A stretch of DNA of 64,000 nt from positions 1-64,000 of the forward strand of contig NZ_JALHBS010000027.1 of the NCBI RefSeq assembly GCF_024195285.1. The letters run 5' to 3'. Positions within the stretch are counted from its first letter, which is position 1; each line of letters begins with the position of its first letter. Origin of the DNA: Aurantimonas marianensis. GTDB lineage: Bacteria > Pseudomonadota > Alphaproteobacteria > Rhizobiales > Rhizobiaceae. A model generated the notes under the pieces. The model saw nothing but the letters and a program-made list of their open reading frames with translations. It ran no database searches and was not told the origin of the DNA. This document shows positions 1 through 8,648 of this stretch, piece by piece. A program made the translations under genes and the position numbers.

Positions 1-77
1 AACGCCTGAAAGGCGCAAACCAATAGGGGGTCAGTTCCTCATGTCGCCGAGGGGTCAGTTCCGAATGTCGCTGGACA
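1..77. mobile_element. End of an IS21-like insertion sequence (partial)
   Basis: Two near-identical direct copies of a GGGTCAGTTCC-type motif (about 29-50 and 52-72) precede a border reading CTGGACA. Read from the other strand the border begins TGTCCAGCGACATTCGGAAC, then TGACCCC. Repeated subterminal boxes starting with TG are typical of IS21-family ends. The transposase genes would lie outside the window, so only the terminus is visible. The border coincides exactly with the point where the neighbouring dehalogenase-like reading frame loses recognisable sequence, which supports an insertion there. Family assignment rests on pattern recognition only. Confidence 0.6.
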
Positions 78-215
78 CTGCCGATCGCGCCACAGGGCAA
101 AGAACGCCTTCGCGTCGGCCTCGCTCAGCGACAGACGCGCCGCGACCCGGGGTGCGATGCTCCCGGCGATATCGAACAATGCGCTATAGAGATCGAATGT
201 TACGAGCTTTTTCAC
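78..215 (-). pseudogene. HAD-superfamily haloacid dehalogenase-like gene, truncated by an IS
   Basis: The first roughly 46 codons of a HAD hydrolase resembling type II 2-haloacid dehalogenases are present. The N-terminus carries the nucleophile motif in the form FDLYSALFD; the usual family form is FDxYGTLFD. The start is a GTG overlapping the stop of the upstream MmgE/PrpD gene by 4 bp (GTGA), so the two were translationally coupled. The frame runs into the IS-like end at 77/78 and all later HAD motifs are missing, so the product should be non-functional. Type II haloacid dehalogenase is the best guess; another HAD subfamily is possible because only motif I is left. Confidence 0.65.
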
Positions 216-1678
216 GGTCGCTTGTCCCGAAGCTGCCAACTCAACGTGTGGAGCAGGATGCCCGCATCCGCACAATGGGGGAGCGTCTCAACGCATTCAA
301 AGAACCGTTCGACGCGATTCTCGTCAAGGAGACCTTCGGCGCAATTGCGAAACTTGCCGCGAACCTCTTCGTCGCTCAACGGGTTGTGTGGACTGCCCCG
401 ATAAGCCTCGTTCGCCCAACGATTGAAGCGCCGGCCGTCTTTGGTGAAGAGTTCGACGCGCGAGCGGATGCGGTCCCAGCCCATGTCCTCGATCGCCTGA
501 TCAAAGCGGGTTTCGATCCTTTCCTGCATGGCTTGGCACTCCGCCGATAGAACGAATTCGTCGGTGAATTCGGCCTTGCCGGCCGCGCGCCGCAAAATGA
601 TCGCCGATAGCAGGAACGCGAAGGAGAACTTCCCCTCGAGCTCGCTCCTGGCGATGCGGTAGCGGATCGGCCCCAGGACGTTCTGGCCGGCATGCAGCGT
701 CACCGCTTCCACGTCCTCGGCCGCGATGTCGTTTTCCGAAAGGAGCACGAGCATGGCGTCCATGCTCGGATGGGTCAGGACGCCGGATGGATAGGGTTTG
801 ATCGAGAGGCCGGGATCGACCATCGAGAATGGCTTGCCCAGGCGATCACGCACCAGCGAGGCATCGCCGCCGCGGCCGGCGACCGCCAGATAGCCCCACT
901 TTCCGTCGAGCGCTTCCTCGTTGCCGGTGAATCCCTCGCGGGCTAGCAGCGCGGCGGTAACACCATTTTCCGCGGCGCGTCCCACATGCAGCGGCTTGGT
1001 CATCGTTCCGAAGCCAGCCCGCACGCCCGATGCCATCGAGGCTGCGATGCCGATCGCCTGCGCTAGGCGCACCGCGTCAAGTTCGAGGAGTTTCCCGGCG
1101 GTCACCACGGCCGCAAAGGTGCCGATGGTGCCGGAGGTGTGGAAGCCCTTCATGTAATGGTCCGGGTTGATCGCCTCGGCGATCTTGCAGGCGACCTCGA
1201 AGCCAGCGTTGAATGCGGTCAGGAAGCGGCGTCCATCGACGGGCTCTCCGGTCTCTTCGCGAACCAGGTCGCTGACGGAGAGCGCCGTGGCGAGCGGCGG
1301 CACCGTGGGGTGCATCAACAGGCCATAGGGGCGGCCGGGGCCCTCCGCCAGCTGCGTGTCGTCCCAGTCCATCGCATGACCGGCCGTGCCGTGCCAAAGG
1401 GCGGCTCTCGGAGCCGGGACGCGGACCGATGCATCGCCTAACAGCCGACTTTGTCCGGGCCCGCCTTGCGAGGCAATGAATCGCCCCAGCGGCGTCATGA
1501 TCGGCTGCTCGCTGCCAGCGAGCATGACCCCACAGCCGTCAATCAGGCAACGCTTGGACAGACGCACGGCCTCATCCGGAAGGTCGGCGAAACGCAATCG
1601 TTGAACGAAGTTTACACAGGCCGTCGTCAGGCCGGTAAGATCGTCATCATCCGCCGTCATCGCTTCCATGACCGTCAT
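212..1678 (-). CDS. MmgE/PrpD family protein (paralogue 1)
   Basis: A protein of about 488 aa of the MmgE/PrpD family, which includes 2-methylcitrate dehydratase, cis-aconitate decarboxylase and iminodisuccinate epimerase. Family landmarks are GHAMDWDDTQ near residue 100, GFHTSGTIGTFAA near 190, GFGTMTKPLHVGRAAENG near 225 and IKPYPSG near 295. The ATG at 1678 is preferred because GGAGGAGAG lies 8 nt upstream; a TTG six codons earlier would fall inside that ribosome-binding site. The stop overlaps the truncated dehalogenase gene. It resembles the copies at 19749 and 3775 more than the one at 16496. The substrate is not deducible; isomerisation, dehydration or decarboxylation of a polycarboxylic acid is the family-level expectation. 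Confidence 0.9.
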   Translation of the reverse strand: MTVMEAMTADDDDLTGLTTACVNFVQRLRFADLPDEAVRLSKRCLIDGCGVMLAGSEQPIMTPLGRFIASQGGPGQSRLLGDASVRVPAPRAALWHGTAGHAMDWDDTQLAEGPGRPYGLLMHPTVPPLATALSVSDLVREETGEPVDGRRFLTAFNAGFEVACKIAEAINPDHYMKGFHTSGTIGTFAAVVTAGKLLELDAVRLAQAIGIAASMASGVRAGFGTMTKPLHVGRAAENGVTAALLAREGFTGNEEALDGKWGYLAVAGRGGDASLVRDRLGKPFSMVDPGLSIKPYPSGVLTHPSMDAMLVLLSENDIAAEDVEAVTLHAGQNVLGPIRYRIARSELEGKFSFAFLLSAIILRRAAGKAEFTDEFVLSAECQAMQERIETRFDQAIEDMGWDRIRSRVELFTKDGRRFNRWANEAYRGSPHNPLSDEEVRGKFRNCAEGLLDENRVERFFECVETLPHCADAGILLHTLSWQLRDKRP

Positions 1679-1799
1679 GGGAATACTCTCCTCCAAAGTC
1701 TTTCACGATGTCGGTCGATCGCGAGGACATCGGTCGCCTGGCCGTTTCAGGAATAGCGGGCCCGCAGCTGAGGGTCGCGGTTGCGACGTGATCCGGCCA

Positions 1800-2528
1800 T
1801 CACGTCGCGGTTTTGTCCTGAGGCGCTCGGTCGCCGTCGCCCGGCTCTTCCAGTGTCGACAGGAAGCGCAGCTTGGCGCGCTGAACGTGACGGAAAAATG
1901 CCTCATGCGCTCGGCTCAAATTGCCGGATGCGAGCGCATCGACCATCTCGCGATGCTCATAATTCGAGACCGAAAGCCCCTTTGCCTGTACCAGGGTGCG
2001 AGTGCGGCAAAGATGCAGACGGTCGACAAAGCTCTGATACTCGCGCACCAGCGTACGGTTGCCGGTCGAGGTGACGAGAAACGCGTGGAACGCCAGATTG
2101 ACCGGGTAGTAGGCGTCGAAGTCGCCGTTCGCGGCATGCTCGTCCATCGTTTTCAGGAAGCCTTTCAGCTTCGATAGCATCTCGTCGGTCAGCTTGTCCG
2201 CCAGCAAGCGACCAGCCAGGCCGAAGATCGCGGAGCGCAGATCGTAGATTTCCAGCGCCTCGTCGACCGGAATTTCTCGCACGAATACACCCCGATTGCG
2301 GACGACGTCGACGAGCCCCTTGGCGTTGAGGCTTCGCATCGCCTCCCGCAATGGTCCACGGCTCATGCCGAAGCGGTTGGCGAGCTGGAACTCGTTAAGC
2401 CGTTCGCCGGGTCGCAACTTGCCGCCGAGGATCAGGCGTTCGATCTCCTTCTCAACGACGCTGGTCAGGGACGACGTCTTCAGGGTCACGAGTTCGCTGC
2501 TCTCGCCTGGATCTTCGGTTACCGACAT
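1800..2528 (-). CDS. GntR family transcriptional regulator, FCD (FadR/VanR-like) subfamily
   Basis: A 242-aa regulator. Residues about 20-90 form the winged helix-turn-helix (LNEFQLANRFGMSRGPLREA is the recognition region). Residues about 95-220 form an all-helical FCD ligand-binding domain whose probable metal-binding histidines occur in NLAFHAFL and YEHREM. FCD regulators commonly bind organic acids and repress neighbouring catabolic genes. It is the only regulator gene in the first 24 kb. A near-perfect palindrome (2618-2629) lies upstream of it, and copies of the same motif sit in the three divergent promoter regions of the cluster, so it is the obvious candidate for the local regulator, probably autoregulated. 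The ligand is unknown. Confidence 0.93.
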   Translation of the reverse strand: MSVTEDPGESSELVTLKTSSLTSVVEKEIERLILGGKLRPGERLNEFQLANRFGMSRGPLREAMRSLNAKGLVDVVRNRGVFVREIPVDEALEIYDLRSAIFGLAGRLLADKLTDEMLSKLKGFLKTMDEHAANGDFDAYYPVNLAFHAFLVTSTGNRTLVREYQSFVDRLHLCRTRTLVQAKGLSVSNYEHREMVDALASGNLSRAHEAFFRHVQRAKLRFLSTLEEPGDGDRAPQDKTAT

Positions 2529-2617
2529 GGCTTCAACTTCCCTGATTGTCTTCGCTTCGCCGCCTTCTACGCGAAATCAACGCGACTTCACAAAGAATCG
2601 GCGACTTTAAGCGGACA

Positions 2618-2629
2618 ATTGCCGACAAT
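2618..2629. promoter_or_regulatory. Candidate GntR operator upstream of the regulator gene
   Basis: ATTGCCGACAAT, one mismatch from the palindrome ATTGTCGACAAT found intact at 13228. It lies 90 bp upstream of the GntR start, between that gene and the preceding dehydrogenase gene. FadR-subfamily operators commonly have TTGT...ACAA half-sites, which this shows. Confidence 0.5.
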
Positions 2630-2668
2630 TTCTGCCGTATCGGCTCGGTCCAAGCGCTGCGTGAAATT

Positions 2669-3757
2669 TCACGAGGCGGCCGCTTTTGCCTGGATGGTGG
2701 CGATTATGGCATCGATCATTTCGCGCTGCGTTCCTGTGCCCCGGATATCCCGCGTGCGGGTCGGCGGGGCCGACAGGGCATGGTCGATGCCTTGCTTCAT
2801 CAACGCCGCCGCTGCGATGGCGGCCGGAATGTCGCGGCGCCGGCCGAGCCAGTCCAACAGCATCCGTGTCGATTCGATCATGGCGAAGGGGTTGGCGATT
2901 CCCTTCCCGGCGATGTCGGGTGCCGAGCCGTGGGTCGCCTGTGCCATCGCGATCGAGCCTCGGCCAATGCAAAGGCCAGGGGCCATGCCGAGACCGCCGA
3001 CCAGACCCGCCGCCTCGTCGGTCAAGATATCGCCAAACATGTTGGTGGTGACGACGACATCGAAACTCTGCGGATCGCGAACGAGACGCATCGCCATGGT
3101 GTCGACGATGACCTCGTCGACCGCGACGTCGGGGTATTCCTCGGCGACTTCATAGCAACTGTCGACGAACATGCCGCAGCCGAGCTTGAAGACCGTGTTC
3201 TTGTGCACCAGCGTCAGGCGCTTCTTGCGGGATCGGGCGATCTCCAGCGCCGCCCGCGCCACCTTGCGGCTCCCCTCCTTGCTGATCACCCGAACGGAGA
3301 TCGTCAGATCCTCCGTGGGGCGGAACTCGCCCGACCCCATGACGACGTTGCGGTCCGGCTGAAACCCCTCGTTGTTCTCGCGCACGATGACGAGGTCGAT
3401 GTCGTCGCGGAGGCACCCGATATCGGGAAAGGAGCGGGTCGGGCGCACGTTGGCGAAGAGATCGAAGTGCTTGCGCAGGATCGGATGCGGATTGATGGCC
3501 TCGGGCACCTTCGGATAGTCGCGGTGACCGATCGGGCCGAGGATCCAGCCATCAAGCCCGCCTAGCGTTTCCAGTGTCCCTTCGGGCATGGTGTGACCGC
3601 ACGTGTCGAGCGCGCGCCGGCCGATCGGCACAGCGGTCCAGTTGATGGGGAGGCCGGCAGCTTCGGCTGCGGCGCGGGCACCCTCGACGGCGGCGGGCAC
3701 GATTTCGTGGCCGATGTCGTCGCCTTCGAGGATGCCGATCTTGAGGGTCTGGCCCAT
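2669..3757 (-). CDS. Isocitrate/isopropylmalate dehydrogenase family protein (tartrate dehydrogenase-like, copy 1)
   Basis: About 362 aa of the beta-decarboxylating dehydrogenase family (isopropylmalate, isocitrate, tartrate and malate dehydrogenases). Visible marks are the N-terminal ILEGDDIGHEI, ANVRPTRSFP near residue 105, VRENNEGF near 130, the Lys/Asp metal region (VHKNTVFKLG; TTNMFGDILTDEAAGL) and the nucleotide loop HGSAPDIAGKGIANP near 285. Expected chemistry is NAD(P)-dependent oxidation, often with decarboxylation, of a 2-hydroxy acid bearing a carboxylate. The ATG at 3757 has GAGGAG 9 nt upstream; a TTG start at 3766 is the alternative. It stands 17 bp after the MmgE/PrpD gene at 3775 and is probably in the same minus-strand operon. 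A second family member is at 21549. Confidence 0.9.
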   Translation of the reverse strand: MGQTLKIGILEGDDIGHEIVPAAVEGARAAAEAAGLPINWTAVPIGRRALDTCGHTMPEGTLETLGGLDGWILGPIGHRDYPKVPEAINPHPILRKHFDLFANVRPTRSFPDIGCLRDDIDLVIVRENNEGFQPDRNVVMGSGEFRPTEDLTISVRVISKEGSRKVARAALEIARSRKKRLTLVHKNTVFKLGCGMFVDSCYEVAEEYPDVAVDEVIVDTMAMRLVRDPQSFDVVVTTNMFGDILTDEAAGLVGGLGMAPGLCIGRGSIAMAQATHGSAPDIAGKGIANPFAMIESTRMLLDWLGRRRDIPAAIAAAALMKQGIDHALSAPPTRTRDIRGTGTQREMIDAIIATIQAKAAAS

Positions 3758-3774
3758 GGCAAACAACTCCTCGG

Positions 3775-5142
3775 TTACTCGGCGGCCGAGCGAACCGGAC
3801 CGACGGCGGCCCGGCGGGCGACATCGGCCGCGTCGGCCAGGGTTTCGATCCGCCAGGCGGCATCGAGGATTTCGCCGGTTTTCGCCTCGCCGACGACCAG
3901 TTCCGACTGACGCGTGAACTTGTCGTTGAGCTGCTCGTCCGTCAGGGGGACGTCGCGGCTACCGATGGCGCGCTGGATGTGTTTGCGCAGGGTCGAACCG
4001 TCCTCGAAGGTCACATCAATGACAACGGACGCCTCGTGGATGCTCGGATCCGAAGCGGCCTTCACCTTGTCGCGAAGGGCAATGATGTCGGCACGGTTGA
4101 CCAAGGCGTCGGTGAAAGCCGTCGGCGAACCGTCACGCTCAATAAGAGCGCTGGCGGCGGCGTGGTAGACGCTGAACTTGCTCTCGAGCCCGGTCTTCGG
4201 GCTTGTCTTGCCGGTCAGCTCCAGCACGAGGGGATGCGTCGTCAGTTGCACCGAGCGAATAGCGCCGACCTTGTCGCCGATCTCGTCGCGGATCTGCTGG
4301 CAGCCGTCGATGGTCGGGTGGATGACGATGCCGCATGCGAACGGCTTGTAGCTGTTGAGCGCGGCCTCCCACCGGGTGCCAAGGTCATCGAGAATCTCGC
4401 CGTAGTCCTGCTTGTCGGACAGGACATTGGCGAAACCGCGCGGCGCCTCGATCCCCTGCAACGAACTGTCGAAGCCGGCTTCGGCCAGAAACGCGGACAT
4501 TGCGCCATTTTGCGCTGCCCGGCCCGGATGGAAGCTCTTGGTCATCGTGCCGAACATCTCGCGCAGCCCCGAAGACTGTGTCGCCGCCAAGCCCAAGGCC
4601 CACTGCATCTGCGTCGTATTCAGGCCGATGGCATGTCCGACCGCCGCCGCGGCGCCGAAGACGCCAGTCGTTCCGGTAATATGCCAGCCGCGGTCATAAT
4701 GCTGCGGGTAGACGCAGTTGCCGATGCGGCATTCGACCTCGATGCCCACGAGCATCGAGGTGATCAGTTCACGTCCGCCCATCGGCCGCGTCTCGGCCAA
4801 CGCGAGGAGGGCGGAGGCTACCGGGCCAGCGGGGTGGATGATGGTTTTCAGGTGGGTATCATCATAATCGAGGACGTGCGAGGAGATGCCATTCACCAGC
4901 GCGGCATGGAGGACGTCGAGCCTTTCCTCGCGCCCTAGGACGCCCGAGGTGCGCGGACCCGAGAACGCATCGACCGCCTTCAGCGCGGCGTCGACGGTCT
5001 CGTGCCGGGCGCCTCCGACGGCGCAGCCGACCCAATTGACGAAGGTTCGCACACCCTCTCGGCGTACCTCCTCGGGAATATCGTCATCTTGGACGGCCAC
5101 GATCCATTCGGCCAGGATGCTGGTGACTTTGGGTGCGGTCAT
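3775..5142 (-). CDS. MmgE/PrpD family protein (paralogue 2)
   Basis: About 455 aa, MmgE/PrpD family. Marks include SSHVLDYDDTHLKT near residue 75, GWHITGTTGVFGAAAA near 150, MFGTMTKSFHPGRAAQNG near 190 and YKPFACGIVIHP near 265. The open frame extends far upstream of the chosen ATG, but that extension is arginine-rich shadow sequence, and the ATG at 5142 matches the normal family N-terminus and follows a GGAG-containing leader. It lies 62 bp downstream of an SDR gene and just upstream of the tartrate dehydrogenase-like gene, suggesting consecutive steps of one pathway. The substrate is unknown. Confidence 0.9.
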   Translation of the reverse strand: MTAPKVTSILAEWIVAVQDDDIPEEVRREGVRTFVNWVGCAVGGARHETVDAALKAVDAFSGPRTSGVLGREERLDVLHAALVNGISSHVLDYDDTHLKTIIHPAGPVASALLALAETRPMGGRELITSMLVGIEVECRIGNCVYPQHYDRGWHITGTTGVFGAAAAVGHAIGLNTTQMQWALGLAATQSSGLREMFGTMTKSFHPGRAAQNGAMSAFLAEAGFDSSLQGIEAPRGFANVLSDKQDYGEILDDLGTRWEAALNSYKPFACGIVIHPTIDGCQQIRDEIGDKVGAIRSVQLTTHPLVLELTGKTSPKTGLESKFSVYHAAASALIERDGSPTAFTDALVNRADIIALRDKVKAASDPSIHEASVVIDVTFEDGSTLRKHIQRAIGSRDVPLTDEQLNDKFTRQSELVVGEAKTGEILDAAWRIETLADAADVARRAAVGPVRSAAE

Positions 5143-5204
5143 TGCTTCGGTCTCCGTAAGAATGCTTGCCGGCGGCGTTTGGACGTCCGGCGATGTGAGT
5201 GACT

Positions 5205-5996
5205 TTAGAGCAGCCCTTTGGCGATGCCGCCGTCGACATTGATGGCTTGTCCGGTGACATAGGAGGCGAGGGGGCTGGCGAGCCATGTGACCATGATCGC
5301 GACCTCGTCTGGATCCGCAAAGCGGCCGAGCGGAATCTCGTCGGAAAATTCTTTCAGGATCGTCGCCCGATCGGTTCCGCGCTCGGTGGCCATCTTGTCG
5401 GCCCGCTTCGTCCAGAGCGGCGTCAAGGTGCGGCCGGGCGCGACGCAATTGATGCGAATGCCGATGTCTGCGAATTCGCTGGCGAGCGTTTTGGTTAGGC
5501 CGAGAAGCCCTGCCTTGTGGACGTTCGAGACGATTTGGTGCGCATAGGGCATCTTCGAGGCGGCGGCGCCGAGCGTCACGATCGCGGGTTTGTCGCCAGC
5601 CGCGATCAGTGGACGCAATGCGCGGATTGCGCGGACCGTGGAGAGGATGTTGAAACTGTAGTTCTGCAGCCAGTCCTCGTCGGTGAGATCGGCGAAAGGC
5701 GAGCGGATGCTGCCGCCGACCGCGGTCACGAGAACGTCGACTGCCGGCCAGAGTGAGCTGGCGGCCTGGGCGATGATCTCGCCGGCCTCCGGTTCGGTGA
5801 CGTCGACCGCGACGGTTTCGGCGCGCCGTCCGGAGCGCGCCTCGATTGCGCTGGCCGCTTCCGCCAGATTGTCGGCGCTGCGCGAGGCGATCAGGACATG
5901 TGCGCCTTCCGCCGCCATCTGCGTCGCGGCCGCACGACCAATTCCATAGGTGCCGCCGACCACCACGACGCGGCGGCCTTTAAAGCCGAGGTTCAT
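5205..5996 (-). CDS. SDR family oxidoreductase-like protein with atypical active site
   Basis: A 263-aa short-chain dehydrogenase/reductase fold. The Rossmann motif GGTYGIGRA is near residue 15 and the C-terminal VTGQAINVDGG is intact. The usual NNAG is replaced by VTAVGG. The catalytic YxxxK position reads SNVHK, so Ser stands where Tyr is expected while the Lys is kept. The protein may be a poor oxidoreductase, may use another residue, or may do different chemistry. The start overlaps the end of the upstream AbrB-type gene by 17 bp and is preceded by GGGGAG, so the two are co-transcribed. The second SDR in the cluster (17885) also lacks the Tyr. Confidence 0.87.
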   Translation of the reverse strand: MNLGFKGRRVVVVGGTYGIGRAAATQMAAEGAHVLIASRSADNLAEAASAIEARSGRRAETVAVDVTEPEAGEIIAQAASSLWPAVDVLVTAVGGSIRSPFADLTDEDWLQNYSFNILSTVRAIRALRPLIAAGDKPAIVTLGAAASKMPYAHQIVSNVHKAGLLGLTKTLASEFADIGIRINCVAPGRTLTPLWTKRADKMATERGTDRATILKEFSDEIPLGRFADPDEVAIMVTWLASPLASYVTGQAINVDGGIAKGLL

Positions 5997-7164
5997 GCTT
6001 GCTCCCCGTGAATTTCATGTAAAATCCGAAAACCGTGAGAATGGTCGAGGAGACGATGGCGATCCGCATGATGTGGAAGCCGGTAACCAATTCGGCGTCG
6101 AGATGCATGTATTGCGCGGTCAGCACCATCTCGGTCACCGCCGCCGGCGCCAGAGCCAGGAATCCGGTGGTGTAGGGAAGTCCCGTTGACGCGGACAGCG
6201 CCAGCGCGCCCAGCGCCGCGGCCGCGATCATGAAGAGCGACACCACAAATCCCGCCGCCGCGACCCTCGGAAGCCTCACGAGAATTTCGCGCTTGAACTG
6301 GCAGCCCAGCCAGGTCCCGATGGCGATCTGCGCCAGGACGATCAGTAATGGCGGTATCGCGAGGCTGAGGACACCGGACGCGCTGAGGATAAGGCCGAGG
6401 AAGATGGGGCCGACAAGCCAGGGATTGGGAAGCGGTGTCCGCTTGAGCGCGCGAGCGACCAGATAGCCCGCGCCGAGCATGGCGAGGACGAGTGGCAGGC
6501 TGTGGGTCATTTCGTCCGCTTGCGCTGCGAGAGTGCCCTGCGAACCGAACATGACCGCGAGGATCGGAACGAGGGATACGACACTCGACACACGCAGCGC
6601 GTGGACGATGGCGACCGCGTTCGGATTGCCGCCCTTTTCCTGCGCGACGACGGCCATATCCGCGACGCCCCCGGCCGCCGTGGCGAAGAACGCAGTGGTC
6701 GTGTCGACCGCCGCGAGGCGCTGGAAGATCACCGCCGCCACCATGGTGAAGACGACCACATAAAGCGTCGCGAGTACCATCGCGGGCAGTAGCGTAAGCA
6801 ATGCCGCGAGGATCACGGGCGTGAACCGCATGCCGACGGAGATGCCAATCGCCACCTGGCCGATTTCCCTTCCCATCGGAACGAACGCCAGACGTACGCC
6901 TGCCGCCGAGATTGCCCCGCACACGAAGAACGGCCCGAGCATCCAAGGCAACGGTAGGTGGACAAGGACGGCGAAATACCCCGCGACCGCTGCGAGGATA
7001 TAGGTGACGAGTATCCGAAGCCAGCTCCCGCCGGCCCGCCAGGGCGCACCCAACCACTTGCGAGGATGACTGCGAAACGAAACCCTGCTGGGCTGTTCGT
7101 CAAGTTTCACGAGGTCATTCACCGCGGGCTCAATCCAGTCGTATCGGACCGAAAGTTTGACCAT
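5980..7164 (-). CDS. AbrB family membrane protein (copy 1)
   Basis: A 394-aa integral membrane protein with about ten hydrophobic segments arranged as two similar halves, as in the AbrB-duplication family once annotated as putative ammonia monooxygenase (despite the name, unrelated to the Bacillus AbrB regulator). Family-like stretches are PLPWMLGPF near residue 70 and NPWLVGPI near 245, plus an AxGGVADMA-type loop near 165. It is the first gene of a minus-strand operon with the SDR and MmgE/PrpD genes and is divergent from tctC. No convincing ribosome-binding site precedes the chosen ATG, so translation may begin further inside, nearer the first membrane segment. A role in transport is plausible but not shown. 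Confidence 0.85.
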   Translation of the reverse strand: MVKLSVRYDWIEPAVNDLVKLDEQPSRVSFRSHPRKWLGAPWRAGGSWLRILVTYILAAVAGYFAVLVHLPLPWMLGPFFVCGAISAAGVRLAFVPMGREIGQVAIGISVGMRFTPVILAALLTLLPAMVLATLYVVVFTMVAAVIFQRLAAVDTTTAFFATAAGGVADMAVVAQEKGGNPNAVAIVHALRVSSVVSLVPILAVMFGSQGTLAAQADEMTHSLPLVLAMLGAGYLVARALKRTPLPNPWLVGPIFLGLILSASGVLSLAIPPLLIVLAQIAIGTWLGCQFKREILVRLPRVAAAGFVVSLFMIAAAALGALALSASTGLPYTTGFLALAPAAVTEMVLTAQYMHLDAELVTGFHIMRIAIVSSTILTVFGFYMKFTGSKHEPRL

Positions 7165-7569
7165 CTTGTGCTTGCATGAGCCGCGCCGGCACCGAGACCG
7201 GACAGGATCCTAAAATCTGCCGGAGAAAGAAACCAGTCATCTGATGAATGCACATCAGTCGTCCTGTCGTTTGCGCCGCGAACCAGGACACCTCGCGCCT
7301 CATAGGCAAATCGGCGTCCTTGGAAATCCCATAGAAAGGCGCTGACAAAAATTGTCAACAGATTGCAGGATGGAGACGGGAGCGGATTCCCGCCCGTTTC
7401 TCCGTTTATTGCCGGACTTTTCAACAGAAATACAGATTCAGAGGATTATCGGAATTTCCATATGTGTCGACCCATCGGGATATTGTTGACAGTTCGTTCG
7501 GATGCCCCGTAAAGATAGAGGGACGCTGGCATTCGGCGTCGACCTTTTGGGACCGCTCAGGGAGGAGTC
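7165..7569. promoter_or_regulatory. Divergent promoter region with two GntR-operator-like palindromes
   Basis: A 405-bp gap between the AbrB operon (minus) and the first tctCBA set (plus). It contains ATTGTCAACAGA (7351-7362, 9 of 12 against ATTGTCGACAAT) and ATTGTTGACAGT (7482-7493, 10 of 12), 131 bp apart. The same two-site arrangement occurs in the gaps at 13215 and 21186. Looping or independent control of the two divergent promoters is possible. A strong ribosome-binding site (AGGGAGGAG) precedes tctC. I see no gene in this gap. Confidence 0.45.
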
Positions 7570-8568
7570 ATGTCCACCAAATTCACACGTCGCGATACGC
7601 TGCGTCTGGCCGCTGGAGGGGCCATCGCAACAACCGCGCTCGCCGCACCGGCTATCGTCAGGGCGCAGTCGTCCTATCCCGATCAGCCGATCAACGTCGT
7701 CGTGCCATTCGACACCGGCGGCTACAATGACCGGCTGGCTCGCGCCTTCACCCCGTTCCTGCAGGAGCGTCTGGGCCAACCGCTGGTCGTCGTGAATCGT
7801 GGCGGCGCGGGCGCGCTGCTCGGACACACCTATTTTCTGCAGCAGCCCGACGATGGCTACAGCATCCTTTGCACCTCGGCAGCGCCCTACATACCGCTGA
7901 ACATCCTGATCCAGGACGCACCCTTCAAGGTGTCGGACTTCCAGATGATCAACCTGCCGTCGCGCGACTACACGTTGATGGCGACGGAGGCGGGCAGCGA
8001 TCTCGACTCCGTCGAAACCGTCATTGAAAAACTGAAGGCGGATCCGGGCAGCCTCAGCATCGGCGTCCAGCCGGCGTCGGCCGACTTCGTCAACCTGATG
8101 CTGTTCGCGGACGCCAATGGCATCGACCGCGAAGGTCTGCGCACCGTGACTTACGACGGTGGTGGCCCGGCCCGCAACGCGACCGCCGGAGGCGTCGTCG
8201 ATATTGGGCTCGTTGGCGGGCAGGGTTTCCTGCCGCTCGCGGAAAAAATCCGTCCGCTGATGGTCTTCGACGACGAGAAGCGCGATGCGTGGGACGCACC
8301 GGCCTCGGCCGAGAAGGGGATGAGCGAGCACGTCGCCGGTTCGCAGCGGGGCTGGGCGGTTCAGTCCAGCATGACCGAAAGCCATCCCGATCGCTATCAG
8401 GTGCTCGTCGACGCGATCGAGGAAACATCCAAGGACCCGAAGGTCATTGAGACGCTGAAGAACCAGCAACTCGCCTGGGAGTGGTTCGGTCCCGAGGCAT
8501 CGCAGGAAGCTCTGCGGCGGACCGCCGAAGTGATGGAGACGCATGTCGAGTTGCTGAAGGGCAGCTAA
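7570..8568 (+). CDS. tctC: Tripartite tricarboxylate transporter substrate-binding protein (TctC/Bug family, set 1)
   Basis: A 332-aa periplasmic binding protein. The N-terminus carries a twin-arginine signal (TRRDTLRLAAGG, then a hydrophobic stretch ending APAIVRAQ), so export is probably by Tat. The mature part opens with YPDQPINVVVPFDTGGYNDRLAR, as in Bug-type receptors, and GGAGALLG near residue 80 belongs to the carboxylate-binding region. It captures a carboxylic acid for the TctAB permease encoded just downstream. ATG at 7570 has a perfect ribosome-binding site. It is followed by a UUCG-loop hairpin before tctB, which fits the receptor being made in excess of the permease. Confidence 0.92.
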   Translation: MSTKFTRRDTLRLAAGGAIATTALAAPAIVRAQSSYPDQPINVVVPFDTGGYNDRLARAFTPFLQERLGQPLVVVNRGGAGALLGHTYFLQQPDDGYSILCTSAAPYIPLNILIQDAPFKVSDFQMINLPSRDYTLMATEAGSDLDSVETVIEKLKADPGSLSIGVQPASADFVNLMLFADANGIDREGLRTVTYDGGGPARNATAGGVVDIGLVGGQGFLPLAEKIRPLMVFDDEKRDAWDAPASAEKGMSEHVAGSQRGWAVQSSMTESHPDRYQVLVDAIEETSKDPKVIETLKNQQLAWEWFGPEASQEALRRTAEVMETHVELLKGS

Positions 8569-8588
8569 GAGGCCCTGCGACATAATCG

Positions 8589-8616
8589 GGCCGCAGCCGC
8601 TTCGGTGGTTGCGGCC
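8589..8616 (+). terminator. Intercistronic hairpin between tctC and tctB
   Basis: GGCCGCAGCCGC (8589-8600), loop TTCG, then GTGGTTGCGGCC (8605-8616): a 12-bp stem with two G-U pairs and a stable tetraloop. No clear U-tract follows, so it is more likely an mRNA stabiliser or partial attenuator than a full terminator. Confidence 0.5.
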
Positions 8617-8648
8617 GTTCTTTCACTTGAAAGCAGGGAGAGCGCGCG

